From positions 70,858,609 to 70,922,608 of the forward strand of contig OX381709.1 in assembly GCA_947462335.1 (NCBI GenBank): a stretch of DNA of 64,000 nt, written 5' to 3'. Shown in pieces: positions 34,191 to 47,243 of this stretch; position 1 is the first letter of the stretch, and each line of letters opens with the position of its first letter. Origin of the DNA: Harmothoe impar (lineage: Eukaryota > Annelida > Polychaeta > Phyllodocida > Polynoidae). The translations under genes were made by a program, and so were the position numbers. Under the pieces are notes generated by a model that saw nothing but the letters and a program-made list of their open reading frames with translations, had not been told where the DNA came from and made no database searches.

Positions 34191-34501
34191 GGGAGTGCTC
34201 ATTTTTTAACAACAGGGGGCGGGGCGGTGAGATTTCGCGCGGAGCGTGCGAAATTTTTTCACCCCCCGCCCCTGCTAGAGGGGTTGAAATTTTTTAACCC
34301 CCCCGGCAGGCCAAAAATAGCGCGCGTTCGCGCCCCTTTGTAGCATAGTAAGGCGCGGGCTTTTCCCCTCAAAACAGGTTGAATTTTTTCACCCCCCCAA
34401 GAGGGGTCTAAATTTCCCCCCCCCCGGTCAAGGGGTCCAAATTTTTTACCCCCCCCCCCAAATCCACCCCCCCCCCCTGTTGTTAAAAAATGAGCACTCC
34501 C
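34191..34501. mobile_element. 311-bp G/C-run MITE with TTA target duplication
   Basis: Perfect-looking inverted ends GGGAGTGCTCATTTTTTAAC / GTTAAAAAATGAGCACTCCC (about 30 bp with G/C-run extension), flanked by TTA (34188-34190 and 34502-34504). Copy A has one TTA at 3504-3506. Inside are long C-runs and CGCGCGTTCGCGCC. A 3-bp TTA/TWA duplication fits Harbinger-type transposition (inference). Truncated copies of it head every unit of the following array. Confidence 0.9.
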
Positions 34502-37500
34502 TTAGTCATAGGGATATTGATCGGGCATGACTAAGTGCTATTCAAGAATAATTGAGGCAAATCAACATATAAATGACTAATACCTTACTCAAAAGGACTT
34601 AACCGAAAATGAAAAGACTATGGTGAGTTGGTCAGTAATGACCAAACTGACCATATTAACTAAGCTAGGTTGGTCATATTGGGAGCCAAAGAATGACAAA
34701 CTTGGTTAGGCATTTTAGTGACTGAGATATTGGTCATACAGGGAGAAAAGGAATATCAGAATGCTCGGGTGATTTCATTGTGACATCCTTAATGCTGACA
34801 GTTTAGGTACATGTGTGTATTACATTACCTGCTACACCTGAGAGCAGCACACAGGTGAGGTACTGACTTACCTGTAGGCAGCGCTCACCGCAGACTGAGG
34901 CCTACAGGTGTGGGCTCAACACCTGTGGTCTTGTTCCTGACCTATGATAACAAAATTGTAGCCCATCATGATATTTGATATCAATCCACAATATAACTCA
35001 ATTGACAAGCAGAAGGAACTAGGTTTATGGAAAATAAAGTACACTTCCAAAGACGTTATGACACAGTTCTTATCCACCACTAGGTGAGGGTTTGCAGTTG
35101 AACTACTTCTTTAAGATGGTTAACGTTAATGTAAGGTCGCTCAAAAAAAGATGGCTTCTCCCCAACAAGCACTGAATAATATGACGAGGGTGTATTTTAT
35201 CTAATTCTTTTTTTGTCGGGGGACCAAAATGTATGGAATATAAAAGACTTTTCATGAACGAATTTCAGATTTAAGGTCTCAATAGTTTGTTGATCAATAA
35301 AATAACGCGCGGTGATGAGAAACCAGCGTTTTTTGAGTGGCCTACCCTCCACTATCCGTGCGAAATTTTTTCACCCCCCGCCCCTGCTAGAGGGGTTGAA
35401 ATTTTTTACCCCCCCCGGCAGGCCAAAAATAGCGCGCGTTCGCGCCCCTTTGTAGCATAGTAAGGCGCGGGCTTTTCCCCTCAAAACAGGTTGAATTTTT
35501 TCACCCCCCCAAGAGGGGTCTAAATTTCCCCCCCCCCCGGTCAAGGGGTCCAAATTTTTTACCCCCCCCCCAAATCCACCCCCCCCCCTGTTGTTAAAAA
35601 ATGAGCACTCCCTTAGTCATAGGGATATTGATCGGGCATGACTAAGTGCTATTCAAGAATAATTGAGGCAAATCAACATATAAATGACTAATACCTTACT
35701 CAAAAGGACTTAACCGAAAATGAAAAGACTATGGTGAGTTGGTCAGTAATGACCAAACTGACCATATTAACTAAGCTAGGTTGGTCATATTGGGAGCCAA
35801 AGAATGACAAACTTGGTTAGGCATTTTAGTGACTGAGATATTGGTCATACAGGGAGAAAAGGAATATCAGAATGCTCGGGTGATTTCATTGTGACATCCT
35901 TAATGCTGACAGTTTAGGTACATGTGTGTATTACATTACCTGCTACACCTGAGAGCAGCACACAGGTGAGGTACTGACTTACCTGTAGGCAGCGCTCACC
36001 GCAGACTGAGGCCTACAGGTGTGGGCTCAACACCTGTGGTCTTGTTCCTGACCTATGATAACAAAATTGTAGCCCATCATGATATTTGATATCAATCCAC
36101 AATATAACTCAATTGACAAGCAGAAGGAACTAGGTTTATGGAAAATAAAGTACACTTCCAAAGACGTTATGACACAGTTCTTATCCACCACTAGGTGAGG
36201 GTTTGCAGTTGAACTACTTCTTTAAGATGGTTAACGTTAATGTAAGGTCGCTCAAAAAAAGATGGCTTCTCCCCAACAAGCACTGAATAATATGACGAGG
36301 GTGTATTTTATCTAATTCTTTTTTTGTCGGGGGACCAAAATGTATGGAATATAAAAGACTTTTCATGAACGAATTTCAGATTTAAGGTCTCAATAGTTTG
36401 TTGATCAATAAAATAACGCGCGGTGATGAGAAACCAGCGTTTTTTGAGTGGCCTACCCTCCACTATCCGTGCGAAATTTTTTCACCCCCCGCCCCTGCTA
36501 GAGGGGTTGAAATTTTTTACCCCCCCCGGCAGGCCAAAAATAGCGCGCGTTCGCGCCCCTTTGTAGCATAGTAAGGCGCGGGCTTTTCCCCTCAAAACAG
36601 GTTGAATTTTTTCACCCCCCCAAGAGGGGTCTAAATTTTACCCGCCCCCGGTCAAGGGGTCCAAATTTTTTACCCCCCCCCCCCAAATCCACCCCCCCCC
36701 CTGTTGTTAAAAAATGAGCACTCCCTTAGTCATAGGGATATTGATCGGGCATGACTAAGTGCTATTCAAGAATAATTGAGGCAAATCAACATATAAATGA
36801 CTAATACCTTACTCAAAAGGACTTAACCGAAAATGAAAAGACTATGGTGAGTTGGTCAGTAATGACCAAACTGACCATATTAACTAAGCTAGGTTGGTCA
36901 TATTGGGAGCCAAAGAATGACAAACTTGGTTAGGCATTTTAGTGACTGAGATATTGGTCATACAGGGAGAAAAGGAATATCAGAATGCTCGGGTGATTTC
37001 ATTGTGACATCGTTAATGCTGACAGTTTAGGTACATGTGTGTATTACATTACCTGCTACACCTGAGAGCAGCACACAGGTGAGGTACTGACTTACCTGTA
37101 GGCAGCGCTCACCGCAGACTGAGGCCTACAGGTGTGGGCTCAACACCTGTGGTCTTGTTCCTGACCTATGATAACAAAATTGTAGCCCATCATGATATTT
37201 GATATCAATCCACAATATAACTCAATTGACAAGCAGAAGGAACTAGGTTTATGGAAAATAAAGTACACTTCCAAAGACGTTATGACACAGTTCTTATCCA
37301 CCACTAGGTGAGGGTTTGCAGTTGAACTACTTCTTTAAGATGGTTAACGTTAATGTAAGGTCGCTCAAAAAAAGATGGCTTCTCCCCAACAAGCACTGAA
37401 TAATATGACGAGGGTGTATTTTATCTAATTCTTTTTTTGTCGGGGGACCAAAATGTATGGAATATAAAAGACTTTTCATGAACGAATTTCAGATTTAAGG

Positions 37501-40500
37501 TCTCAATAGTTTGTTGATCAATAAAATAACGCGCGGTGATGAGAAACCAGCGTTTTTTGAGTGGCCTACCCTCCACTATCCGTGCGAAATTTTTTCACCC
37601 CCCGCCCCTGCTAGAGGGGTTGAAATTTTTTACCCCCCCCGGCAGGCCAAAAATAGCGCGCGTTCGCGCCCCTTTGTAGCATAGTAAGGCGCGGGCTTTT
37701 CCCCTCAAAACAGGTTGAATTTTTTCACCCCCCCAAGAGGGGTCTAAATTTCCCCCCCCCCCCGGTCAAGGGGTCCAAATTTTTTACCCCCCCCCCCAAA
37801 TCCACCCCCCCCCCTGTTGTTAAAAAATGAGCACTCCCTTAGTCATAGGGATATTGATCGGGCATGACTAAGTGCTATTCAAGAATAATTGAGGCAAATC
37901 AACATATAAATGACTAATACCTTACTCAAAAGGACTTAACCGAAAATGAAAAGACTATGGTGAGTTGGTCAGTAATGACCAAACTGACCATATTAACTAA
38001 GCTAGGTTGGTCATATTGGGAGCCAAAGAATGACAAACTTGGTTAGGCATTTTAGTGACTGAGATATTGGTCATACAGGGAGAAAAGGAATATCAGAATG
38101 CTCGGGTGATTTCATTGTGACATCCTTAATGCTGACAGTTTAGGTACATGTGTGTATTACATTACCTGCTACACCTGAGAGCAGCACACAGGTGAGGTAC
38201 TGACTTACCTGTAGGCAGCGCTCACCGCAGACTGAGGCCTACAGGTGTGGGCTCAACACCTGTGGTCTTGTTCCTGACCTATGATAACAAAATTGTAGCC
38301 CATCATGATATTTGATATCAATCCACAATATAACTCAATTGACAAGCAGAAGGAACTAGGTTTATGGAAAATAAAGTACACTTCCAAAGACGTTATGACA
38401 CAGTTCTTATCCACCACTAGGTGAGGGTTTGCAGTTGAACTACTTCTTTAAGATGGTTAACGTTAATGTAAGGTCGCTCAAAAAAAGATGGCTTCTCCCC
38501 AACAAGCACTGAATAATATGACGAGGGTGTATTTTATCTAATTCTTTTTTTGTCGGGGGACCAAAATGTATGGAATATAAAAGACTTTTCATGAACGAAT
38601 TTCAGATTTAAGGTCTCAATAGTTTGTTGATCAATAAAATAACGCGCGGTGATGAGAAACCAGCGTTTTTTGAGTGGCCTACCCTCCACTATCCGTGCGA
38701 AATTTTTTCACCCCCCGCCCCTGCTAGAGGGGTTGAAATTTTTTACCCCCCCCGGCAGGCCAAAAATAGCGCGCGTTCGCGCCCCTTTGTAGCATAGTAA
38801 GGCGCGGGCTTTTCCCCTCAAAACAGGTTGAATTTTTTCACCCCCCCAAGAGGGGTCTAAATTTTACCCGCCCCCGGTCAAGGGGTCCAAATTTTTTACC
38901 CCCCCCCCCCAAATCCACCCCCCCCCCCCTGTTGTTAAAAAATGAGCACTCCCTTAGTCATAGGGATATTGATCGGGCATGACTAAGTGCTATTCAAGAA
39001 TAATTGAGGCAAATCAACATATAAATGACTAATACCTTACTCAAAAGGACTTAACCGAAAATGAAAAGACTATGGTGAGTTGGTCAGTAATGACCAAACT
39101 GACCATATTAACTAAGCTAGGTTGGTCATATTGGGAGCCAAAGAATGACAAACTTGGTTAGGCATTTTAGTGACTGAGATATTGGTCATACAGGGAGAAA
39201 AGGAATATCAGAATGCTCGGGTGATTTCATTGTGACATCGTTAATGCTGACAGTTTAGGTACATGTGTGTATTACATTACCTGCTACACCTGAGAGCAGC
39301 ACACAGGTGAGGTACTGACTTACCTGTAGGCAGCGCTCACCGCAGACTGAGGCCTACAGGTGTGGGCTCAACACCTGTGGTCTTGTTCCTGACCTATGAT
39401 AACAAAATTGTAGCCCATCATGATATTTGATATCAATCCACAATATAACTCAATTGACAAGCAGAAGGAACTAGGTTTATGGAAAATAAAGTACACTTCC
39501 AAAGACGTTATGACACAGTTCTTATCCACCACTAGGTGAGGGTTTGCAGTTGAACTACTTCTTTAAGATGGTTAACGTTAATGTAAGGTCGCTCAAAAAA
39601 AGATGGCTTCTCCCCAACAAGCACTGAATAATATGACGAGGGTGTATTTTATCTAATTCTTTTTTTGTCGGGGGACCAAAATGTATGGAATATAAAAGAC
39701 TTTTCATGAACGAATTTCAGATTTAAGGTCTCAATAGTTTGTTGATCAATAAAATAACGCGCGGTGATGAGAAACCAGCGTTTTTTGAGTGGCCTACCCT
39801 CCACTATCCGTGCGAAATTTTTTCACCCCCCGCCCCTGCTAGAGGGGTTGAAATTTTTTACCCCCCCCGGCAGGCCAAAAATAGCGCGCGTTCGCGCCCC
39901 TTTGTAGCATAGTAAGGCGCGGGCTTTTCCCCTCAAAACAGGTTGAATTTTTTCACCCCCCCAAGAGGGGTCTAAATTTCCCCCCCCCCCGGTCAAGGGG
40001 TCCAAATTTTTTACCCCCCCCCCAAATCCACCCCCCCCCCTGTTGTTAAAAAATGAGCACTCCCTTAGTCATAGGGATATTGATCGGGCATGACTAAGTG
40101 CTATTCAAGAATAATTGAGGCAAATCAACATATAAATGACTAATACCTTACTCAAAAGGACTTAACCGAAAATGAAAAGACTATGGTGAGTTGGTCAGTA
40201 ATGACCAAACTGACCATATTAACTAAGCTAGGTTGGTCATATTGGGAGCCAAAGAATGACAAACTTGGTTAGGCATTTTAGTGACTGAGATATTGGTCAT
40301 ACAGGGAGAAAAGGAATATCAGAATGCTCGGGTGATTTCATTGTGACATCCTTAATGCTGACAGTTTAGGTACATGTGTGTATTACATTACCTGCTACAC
40401 CTGAGAGCAGCACACAGGTGAGGTACTGACTTACCTGTAGGCAGCGCTCACCGCAGACTGAGGCCTACAGGTGTGGGCTCAACACCTGTGGTCTTGTTCC

Positions 40501-43500
40501 TGACCTATGATAACAAAATTGTAGCCCATCATGATATTTGATATCAATCCACAATATAACTCAATTGACAAGCAGAAGGAACTAGGTTTATGGAAAATAA
40601 AGTACACTTCCAAAGACGTTATGACACAGTTCTTATCCACCACTAGGTGAGGGTTTGCAGTTGAACTACTTCTTTAAGATGGTTAACGTTAATGTAAGGT
40701 CGCTCAAAAAAAGATGGCTTCTCCCCAACAAGCACTGAATAATATGACGAGGGTGTATTTTATCTAATTCTTTTTTTGTCGGGGGACCAAAATGTATGGA
40801 ATATAAAAGACTTTTCATGAACGAATTTCAGATTTAAGGTCTCAATAGTTTGTTGATCAATAAAATAACGCGCGGTGATGAGAAACCAGCGTTTTTTGAG
40901 TGGCCTACCCTCCACTATCCGTGCGAAATTTTTTCACCCCCCGCCCCTGCTAGAGGGGTTGAAATTTTTTACCCCCCCCGGCAGGCCAAAAATAGCGCGC
41001 GTTCGCGCCCCTTTGTAGCATAGTAAGGCGCGGGCTTTTCCCCTCAAAACAGGTTGAATTTTTTCACCCCCCCAAGAGGGGTCTAAATTTTACCCGCCCC
41101 CGGTCAAGGGGTCCAAATTTTTTACCCCCCCCCCAAATCCACCCCCCCCCCCTGTTGTTAAAAAATGAGCACTCCCTTAGTCATAGGGATATTGATCGGG
41201 CATGACTAAGTGCTATTCAAGAATAATTGAGGCAAATCAACATATAAATGACTAATACCTTACTCAAAAGGACTTAACCGAAAATGAAAAGACTATGGTG
41301 AGTTGGTCAGTAATGACCAAACTGACCATATTAACTAAGCTAGGTTGGTCATATTGGGAGCCAAAGAATGACAAACTTGGTTAGGCATTTTAGTGACTGA
41401 GATATTGGTCATACAGGGAGAAAAGGAATATCAGAATGCTCGGGTGATTTCATTGTGACATCCTTAATGCTGACAGTTTAGGTACATGTGTGTATTACAT
41501 TACCTGCTACACCTGAGAGCAGCACACAGGTGAGGTACTGACTTACCTGTAGGCAGCGCTCACCGCAGACTGAGGCCTACAGGTGTGGGCTCAACACCTG
41601 TGGTCTTGTTCCTGACCTATGATAACAAAATTGTAGCCCATCATGATATTTGATATCAATCCACAATATAACTCAATTGACAAGCAGAAGGAACTAGGTT
41701 TATGGAAAATAAAGTACACTTCCAAAGACGTTATGACACAGTTCTTATCCACCACTAGGTGAGGGTTTGCAGTTGAACTACTTCTTTAAGATGGTTAACG
41801 TTAATGTAAGGTCGCTCAAAAAAAGATGGCTTCTCCCCAACAAGCACTGAATAATATGACGAGGGTGTATTTTATCTAATTCTTTTTTTGTCGGGGGACC
41901 AAAATGTATGGAATATAAAAGACTTTTCATGAACGAATTTCAGATTTAAGGTCTCAATAGTTTGTTGATCAATAAAATAACGCGCGGTGATGAGAAACCA
42001 GCGTTTTTTGAGTGGCCTACCCTCCACTATCCGTGCGAAATTTTTTCACCCCCCGCCCCTGCTAGAGGGGTTGAAATTTTTTACCCCCCCCGGCAGGCCA
42101 AAAATAGCGCGCGTTCGCGCCCCTTTGTAGCATAGTAAGGCGCGGGCTTTTCCCCTCAAAACAGGTTGAATTTTTTCACCCCCCCAAGAGGGGTCTAAAT
42201 TTCCCCCCCCCCGGTCAAGGGGTCCAAATTTTTTACCCCCCCCCCAAATCCACCCCCCCCCCTGTTGTTAAAAAATGAGCACTCCCTTAGTCATAGGGAT
42301 ATTGATCGGGCATGACTAAGTGCTATTCAAGAATAATTGAGGCAAATCAACATATAAATGACTAATACCTTACTCAAAAGGACTTAACCGAAAATGAAAA
42401 GACTATGGTGAGTTGGTCAGTAATGACCAAACTGACCATATTAACTAAGCTAGGTTGGTCATATTGGGAGCCAAAGAATGACAAACTTGGTTAGGCATTT
42501 TAGTGACTGAGATATTGGTCATACAGGGAGAAAAGGAATATCAGAATGCTCGGGTGATTTCATTGTGACATCCTTAATGCTGACAGTTTAGGTACATGTG
42601 TGTATTACATTACCTGCTACACCTGAGAGCAGCACACAGGTGAGGTACTGACTTACCTGTAGGCAGCGCTCACCGCAGACTGAGGCCTACAGGTGTGGGC
42701 TCAACACCTGTGGTCTTGTTCCTGACCTATGATAACAAAATTGTAGCCCATCATGATATTTGATATCAATCCACAATATAACTCAATTGACAAGCAGAAG
42801 GAACTAGGTTTATGGAAAATAAAGTACACTTCCAAAGACGTTATGACACAGTTCTTATCCACCACTAGGTGAGGGTTTGCAGTTGAACTACTTCTTTAAG
42901 ATGGTTAACGTTAATGTAAGGTCGCTCAAAAAAAGATGGCTTCTCCCCAACAAGCACTGAATAAAATGACGAGGGTGTATTTTATCTAATTCTTTTTTTG
43001 TCGGGGGACCAAAATGTATGGAATATAAAAGACTTTTCATGAACGAATTTCAGATTTAAGGTCTCAATAGTTTGTTGATCAATAAAATAACGCGCGGTGA
43101 TGAGAAACCAGCGTTTTTTGAGTGGCCTACCCTCCACTATCCGTGCGAAATTTTTTCACCCCCCGCCCCTGCTAGAGGGGTTGAAATTTTTTACCCCCCC
43201 CGGCAGGCCAAAAATAGCGCGCGTTCGCGCCCCTTTGTAGCATAGTAAGGCGCGGGCTTTTCCCCTCAAAACAGGTTGAATTTTTTCACCCCCCCAAGAG
43301 GGGTCTAAATTTCCCCCCCCCCGGTCAAGGGGTCCAAATTTTTTACCCCCCCCCCAAATCCACCCCCCCCCCTGTTGTTAAAAAATGAGCACTCCCTTAG
43401 TCATAGGGATATTGATCGGGCATGACTAAGTGCTATTCAAGAATAATTGAGGCAAATCAACATATAAATGACTAATACCTTACTCAAAAGGACTTAACCG

Positions 43501-45122
43501 AAAATGAAAAGACTATGGTGAGTTGGTCAGTAATGACCAAACTGACCATATTAACTAAGCTAGGTTGGTCATATTGGGAGCCAAAGAATGACAAACTTGG
43601 TTAGGCATTTTAGTGACTGAGATATTGGTCATACAGGGAGAAAAGGAATATCAGAATGCTCGGGTGATTTCATTGTGACATCCTTAATGCTGACAGTTTA
43701 GGTACATGTGTGTATTACATTACCTGCTACACCTGAGAGCAGCACACAGGTGAGGTACTGACTTACCTGTAGGCAGCGCTCACCGCAGACTGAGGCCTAC
43801 AGGTGTGGGCTCAACACCTGTGGTCTTGTTCCTGACCTATGATAACAAAATTGTAGCCCATCATGATATTTGATATCAATCCACAATATAACTCAATTGA
43901 CAAGCAGAAGGAACTAGGTTTATGGAAAATAAAGTACACTTCCAAAGACGTTATGACACAGTTCTTATCCACCACTAGGTGAGGGTTTGCAGTTGAACTA
44001 CTTCTTTAAGATGGTTAACGTTAATGTAAGGTCGCTCAAAAAAAGATGGCTTCTCCCCAACAAGCACTGAATAATATGACGAGGGTGTATTTTATCTAAT
44101 TCTTTTTTTGTCGGGGGACCAAAATGTATGGAATATAAAAGACTTTTCATGAACGAATTTCAGATTTAAGGTCTCAATAGTTTGTTGATCAATAAAATAA
44201 CGCGCGGTGATGAGAAACCAGCGTTTTTTGAGTGGCCTACCCTCCACTATCCGTGCGAAATTTTTTCACCCCCCGCCCCTGCTAGAGGGGTTGAAATTTT
44301 TTACCCCCCCCGGCAGGCCAAAAATAGCGCGCGTTCGCGCCCCTTTGTAGCATAGTAAGGCGCGGGCTTTTCCCCTCAAAACAGGTTGAATTTTTTCACC
44401 CCCCCAAGAGGGGTCTAAATTTCCCCCCCCCCCCGGTCAAGGGGTCCAAATTTTTTACCCCCCCCCCAAATCCACCCCCCCCCCTGTTGTTAAAAAATGA
44501 GCACTCCCTTAGTCATAGGGATATTGATCGGGCATGACTAAGTGCTATTCAAGAATAATTGAGGCAAATCAACATATAAATGACTAATACCTTACTCAAA
44601 AGGACTTAACCGAAAATGAAAAGACTATGGTGAGTTGGTCAGTAATGACCAAACTGACCATATTAACTAAGCTAGGTTGGTCATATTGGGAGCCAAAGAA
44701 TGACAAACTTGGTTAGGCATTTTAGTGACTGAGATATTGGTCATACAGGGAGAAAAGGAATATCAGAATGCTCGGGTGATTTCATTGTGACATCCTTAAT
44801 GCTGACAGTTTAGGTACATGTGTGTATTACATTACCTGCTACACCTGAGAGCAGCACACAGGTGAGGTACTGACTTACCTGTAGGCAGCGCTCACCGCAG
44901 ACTGAGGCCTACAGGTGTGGGCTCAACACCTGTGGTCTTGTTCCTGACCTATGATAACAAAATTGTAGCCCATCATGATATTTGATATCAATCCACAATA
45001 TAACTCAATTGACAAGCAAAAGGAACTAGGTTTATGGAAAATAAAGTACACTTCCAAAGACGTTATGACACAGTTCTTATCCACCACTAGGTGAGGGTTT
45101 GCAGTTGAACTACTTCTTTAAG

Positions 45123-45287
45123 ACTACTAAGAGTTGTCTTGAGGCCCTAGAATTTTGACGTCATTGATGTCATTATGACGTCACTGACGTCACTGACGTC
45201 ATTGTGACGTCATCACAGGCCTGCCTTTTTAGCTGGCATAGATTATGACGTAACAGAGAGCTTATCCTGATAGGGACTTAGATAAAG
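45123..45287 (+). repeat. Polinton left TIR with TGACGTCA cluster
   Basis: 165-bp inverted repeat of the right end. Carries five perfect TGACGTCA palindromes (45156, 45176, 45185, 45194, 45205) and one TGATGTCA (45165). TGACGTCA is the binding site of CREB/ATF bZIP factors (known). Confidence 0.92.
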
Positions 45288-45520
45288 CACAGGGATAATA
45301 GGTATTACTTGCAGATAAGGAGAGGCTTATTGTGATAACAGATATGGAGCTTAGATAAAGACAGGGACAATGGAGATTACTCATAGATAGCAAGTGGTCT
45401 AGATAGAGGGATTTGGATAACAAGAAGGGATATTAGGTATTACTTGTAGATAACAAGAGAATTATGATATCAACAGATATCAGGGAGACTTATGTAAGGA
45501 CACTTTTACATTTTCATTCT
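45270..45520 (+). promoter_or_regulatory. GATA-rich upstream region of the left gene block
   Basis: Between the TIR and the TATA box, AGATAA, GATAAC or GATAGA motifs occur a dozen or more times, several in near-repeats (GGTATTACTTGCAGATAAGG / GGTATTACTTGTAGATAACA). Possible binding sites for GATA-type factors; function is inferred. Confidence 0.5.
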
Positions 45521-45525
45521 TTAGT

Positions 45526-45533
45526 TATAAAAG
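45526..45533 (+). promoter_or_regulatory. TATA box of the left gene block
   Basis: TATAAAAG, 41 bases before the ATPase start codon, the only consensus TATA in the left leader. Confidence 0.65.
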
Positions 45534-45573
45534 CAGTGAACTAGGTAATTTAAATCTAGTTTTTACTACTAAC

Positions 45574-46308
45574 ATGTCAGGGATGGATGTAATATCAGCT
45601 GTGGAATGGAGAGGCGATGTTGATAGCAGAGAATTCATTCCATGGTGGGAAACTCAGAGCTTACTTCCATTTAAACCATGTAGCAGTATTTGTATAAGCG
45701 GAACAACAGGCTGTGGAAAGACTTTTTGGGTGTACAAACTGCTGAGAAATGTCAAGGGCATGTTTGTAGAAGACCCACCACATAATATATTATACTGTTA
45801 TGGTGTATATCAGGATACGTTTGATGACATGGAGAAGGAAATTCCAAACATAAGTTTTCACAAAGGACTACCAGACTCTGGGCTTCTAGATGACATATCA
45901 TCGAATGGCAAGCACAACCTTGTTATCATTGATGATTTAGCACACGAGCTAGTAAAGAACAAAGACATGGAGGTACTGTTCACTCAAGGATGTCATCACA
46001 ACAAGTATTCAGTGATTTATATAACGCAGAACTTGTACCAGAAAGGTCCGAATGCAAGAACGATTGCGTTAAACACATGGTATCAGATTCTGTTTAGGAA
46101 CTTGAGAGACGCTTCACAAGTCAGTACAATGGGTAGGCAGATGTTTCCAGGCAGGGCTCAAGTATTGAGGGAAGCCTACGAAGATGCTACTGGAAAACCT
46201 TATGGATACTTAATTATAGACAACAGTCCTCACTGTGATGTAAAGTACAGACTACGTACTAGGATATTTCCTGGTGAAGACCCTGTTGTTTATGCGCCTA
46301 AGGTATAA
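45574..46308 (+). CDS. Polinton DNA-packaging ATPase (FtsK/HerA, A32-like)
   Basis: 244 residues, the usual size for Polinton and adintovirus packaging ATPases. Walker A GTTGCGKT at residues 43-50 after a hydrophobic strand, Walker B LVIIDD at 116-121, then the HHNKYSVIYITQN sensor-like segment. Family role: drives genome DNA into preformed capsids. It is the first gene of the + block behind a TATA box. The frame is intact, with no missing key residue. Confidence 0.93.
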   Translation: MSGMDVISAVEWRGDVDSREFIPWWETQSLLPFKPCSSICISGTTGCGKTFWVYKLLRNVKGMFVEDPPHNILYCYGVYQDTFDDMEKEIPNISFHKGLPDSGLLDDISSNGKHNLVIIDDLAHELVKNKDMEVLFTQGCHHNKYSVIYITQNLYQKGPNARTIALNTWYQILFRNLRDASQVSTMGRQMFPGRAQVLREAYEDATGKPYGYLIIDNSPHCDVKYRLRTRIFPGEDPVVYAPKV

Positions 46309-46358
46309 AAAGACAGTACATTAAAGACTGGTGCTTTATTCGTAACGGAGGAGTCATA

Positions 46359-46685
46359 ATGAGTAAACGTATAACGGCTAACGCTACTCTGATCAACTTT
46401 CTAACCAGTAAAATTCCACACAAGCAATTTGTCCAAGTATTGAACACATTGAGTGGCGACCAAGTGAACACTATTAGCGAAATAGCAGCTAACGTTTTAT
46501 ACGGAAACATACCAGTGTCAGATCATTTCAAGAGAAAACTTAGTCGGTACAGGACTAAAATCGACAACATTGGTGACTCAAAGACTAGTCTAAAGAAAAG
46601 AAAAGACATCATATTGAGGGAATCGAAGCTGGTCAAATTGATACTACAAGCAGCAGAGGCGGTCTTGAAGAGTCTTTTACAATGA
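46359..46685 (+). CDS. small conserved Polinton protein (helical, basic)
   Basis: 108 residues. The centre (SGDQVNTISEIAANVLYGNI, then P-SDHFKRKLSRYR, then SLKKRKDIIL) matches a small protein I recognise as recurring beside the ATPase/integrase genes of Polintons and adintoviruses; its role is not established. Predicted helical, Lys/Arg-rich, with a hydrophobic C-terminal helix. Its TGA overlaps the next start codon (ATGA, 46682-46685), so the two are probably made from one transcript. Confidence 0.75.
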   Translation: MSKRITANATLINFLTSKIPHKQFVQVLNTLSGDQVNTISEIAANVLYGNIPVSDHFKRKLSRYRTKIDNIGDSKTSLKKRKDIILRESKLVKLILQAAEAVLKSLLQ

Positions 46686-47206
46686 GTGCAATGCAAAAAA
46701 TGGTTCTTGTACCAGCAGAGAAATACGAAAGAATGAAACGTGGAACAGCACCAACAACTATATCGGCTGTTTATACGGAAAAAGTACCACATCAAGGACA
46801 GGAGGCAATAGTTATAGAAGAGCAAGAGGAACGGAATGTGCTACCTACTGGATTAGAAAAAGAAAGAATTATTGAGTCTCTACCAAAAATCTACAAGTCT
46901 AAAGGCCGAGCATTGCTAAACTATATAGAGAACGGTAACGTCTTGACATGGAATGACAGGGGAGAGATATTGTATAACGGCAACAGAATAGCAAACAGTC
47001 ATATTGTAGACCTTCTGAAGGATTCTATGCGAAACTACAAAGGTTTTGATCCTATTGGACAAACAGAATTTTATCGAGGGTTGTCGGAATCCAATGTTCC
47101 GTTATTGTTGTTAGAGAACAAAACAAACAGGGACAAGGTATCCGAAGGTAAATTTCAGTCAGTCGTCAAAAAGACTAAAACTAAACAGAACTGGATACAC
47201 ATATAA
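46682..47206 (+). CDS. conserved Polinton protein of unknown function
   Basis: 174 residues. Starts MSAMQKMVLVPAEKYERMK, a start typical of a Polinton-associated family ('MVLVP.EKYE'), then an acidic linker and a C-terminal domain (LPKIYKSKGRALLNYI, GEILYNGNRIANSHIVDLL, FYRGLSESNVPLLLL). No catalytic motif recognised; a structural or assembly protein is possible. An alternative start is Met4 or Met7. Overlaps the upstream gene by ATGA. Confidence 0.7.
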   Translation: MSAMQKMVLVPAEKYERMKRGTAPTTISAVYTEKVPHQGQEAIVIEEQEERNVLPTGLEKERIIESLPKIYKSKGRALLNYIENGNVLTWNDRGEILYNGNRIANSHIVDLLKDSMRNYKGFDPIGQTEFYRGLSESNVPLLLLENKTNRDKVSEGKFQSVVKKTKTKQNWIHI

Positions 47207-47243
47207 ATACCAACTCTAGACCTGTCACCTTCAACAGACGATA

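Noticed and set aside
35371..40005. 60-codon Gly-rich minus-strand frames in array units (35371-35553, 39823-40005)
   Set aside because: They lie in the C/G-runs of the truncated MITE and are broken in other units by C-run length.
34245..45116. CRISPR-like regular repeats
   Set aside because: Units are 1.1 kb, directly adjacent without spacers, in animal DNA; plain tandem duplication.
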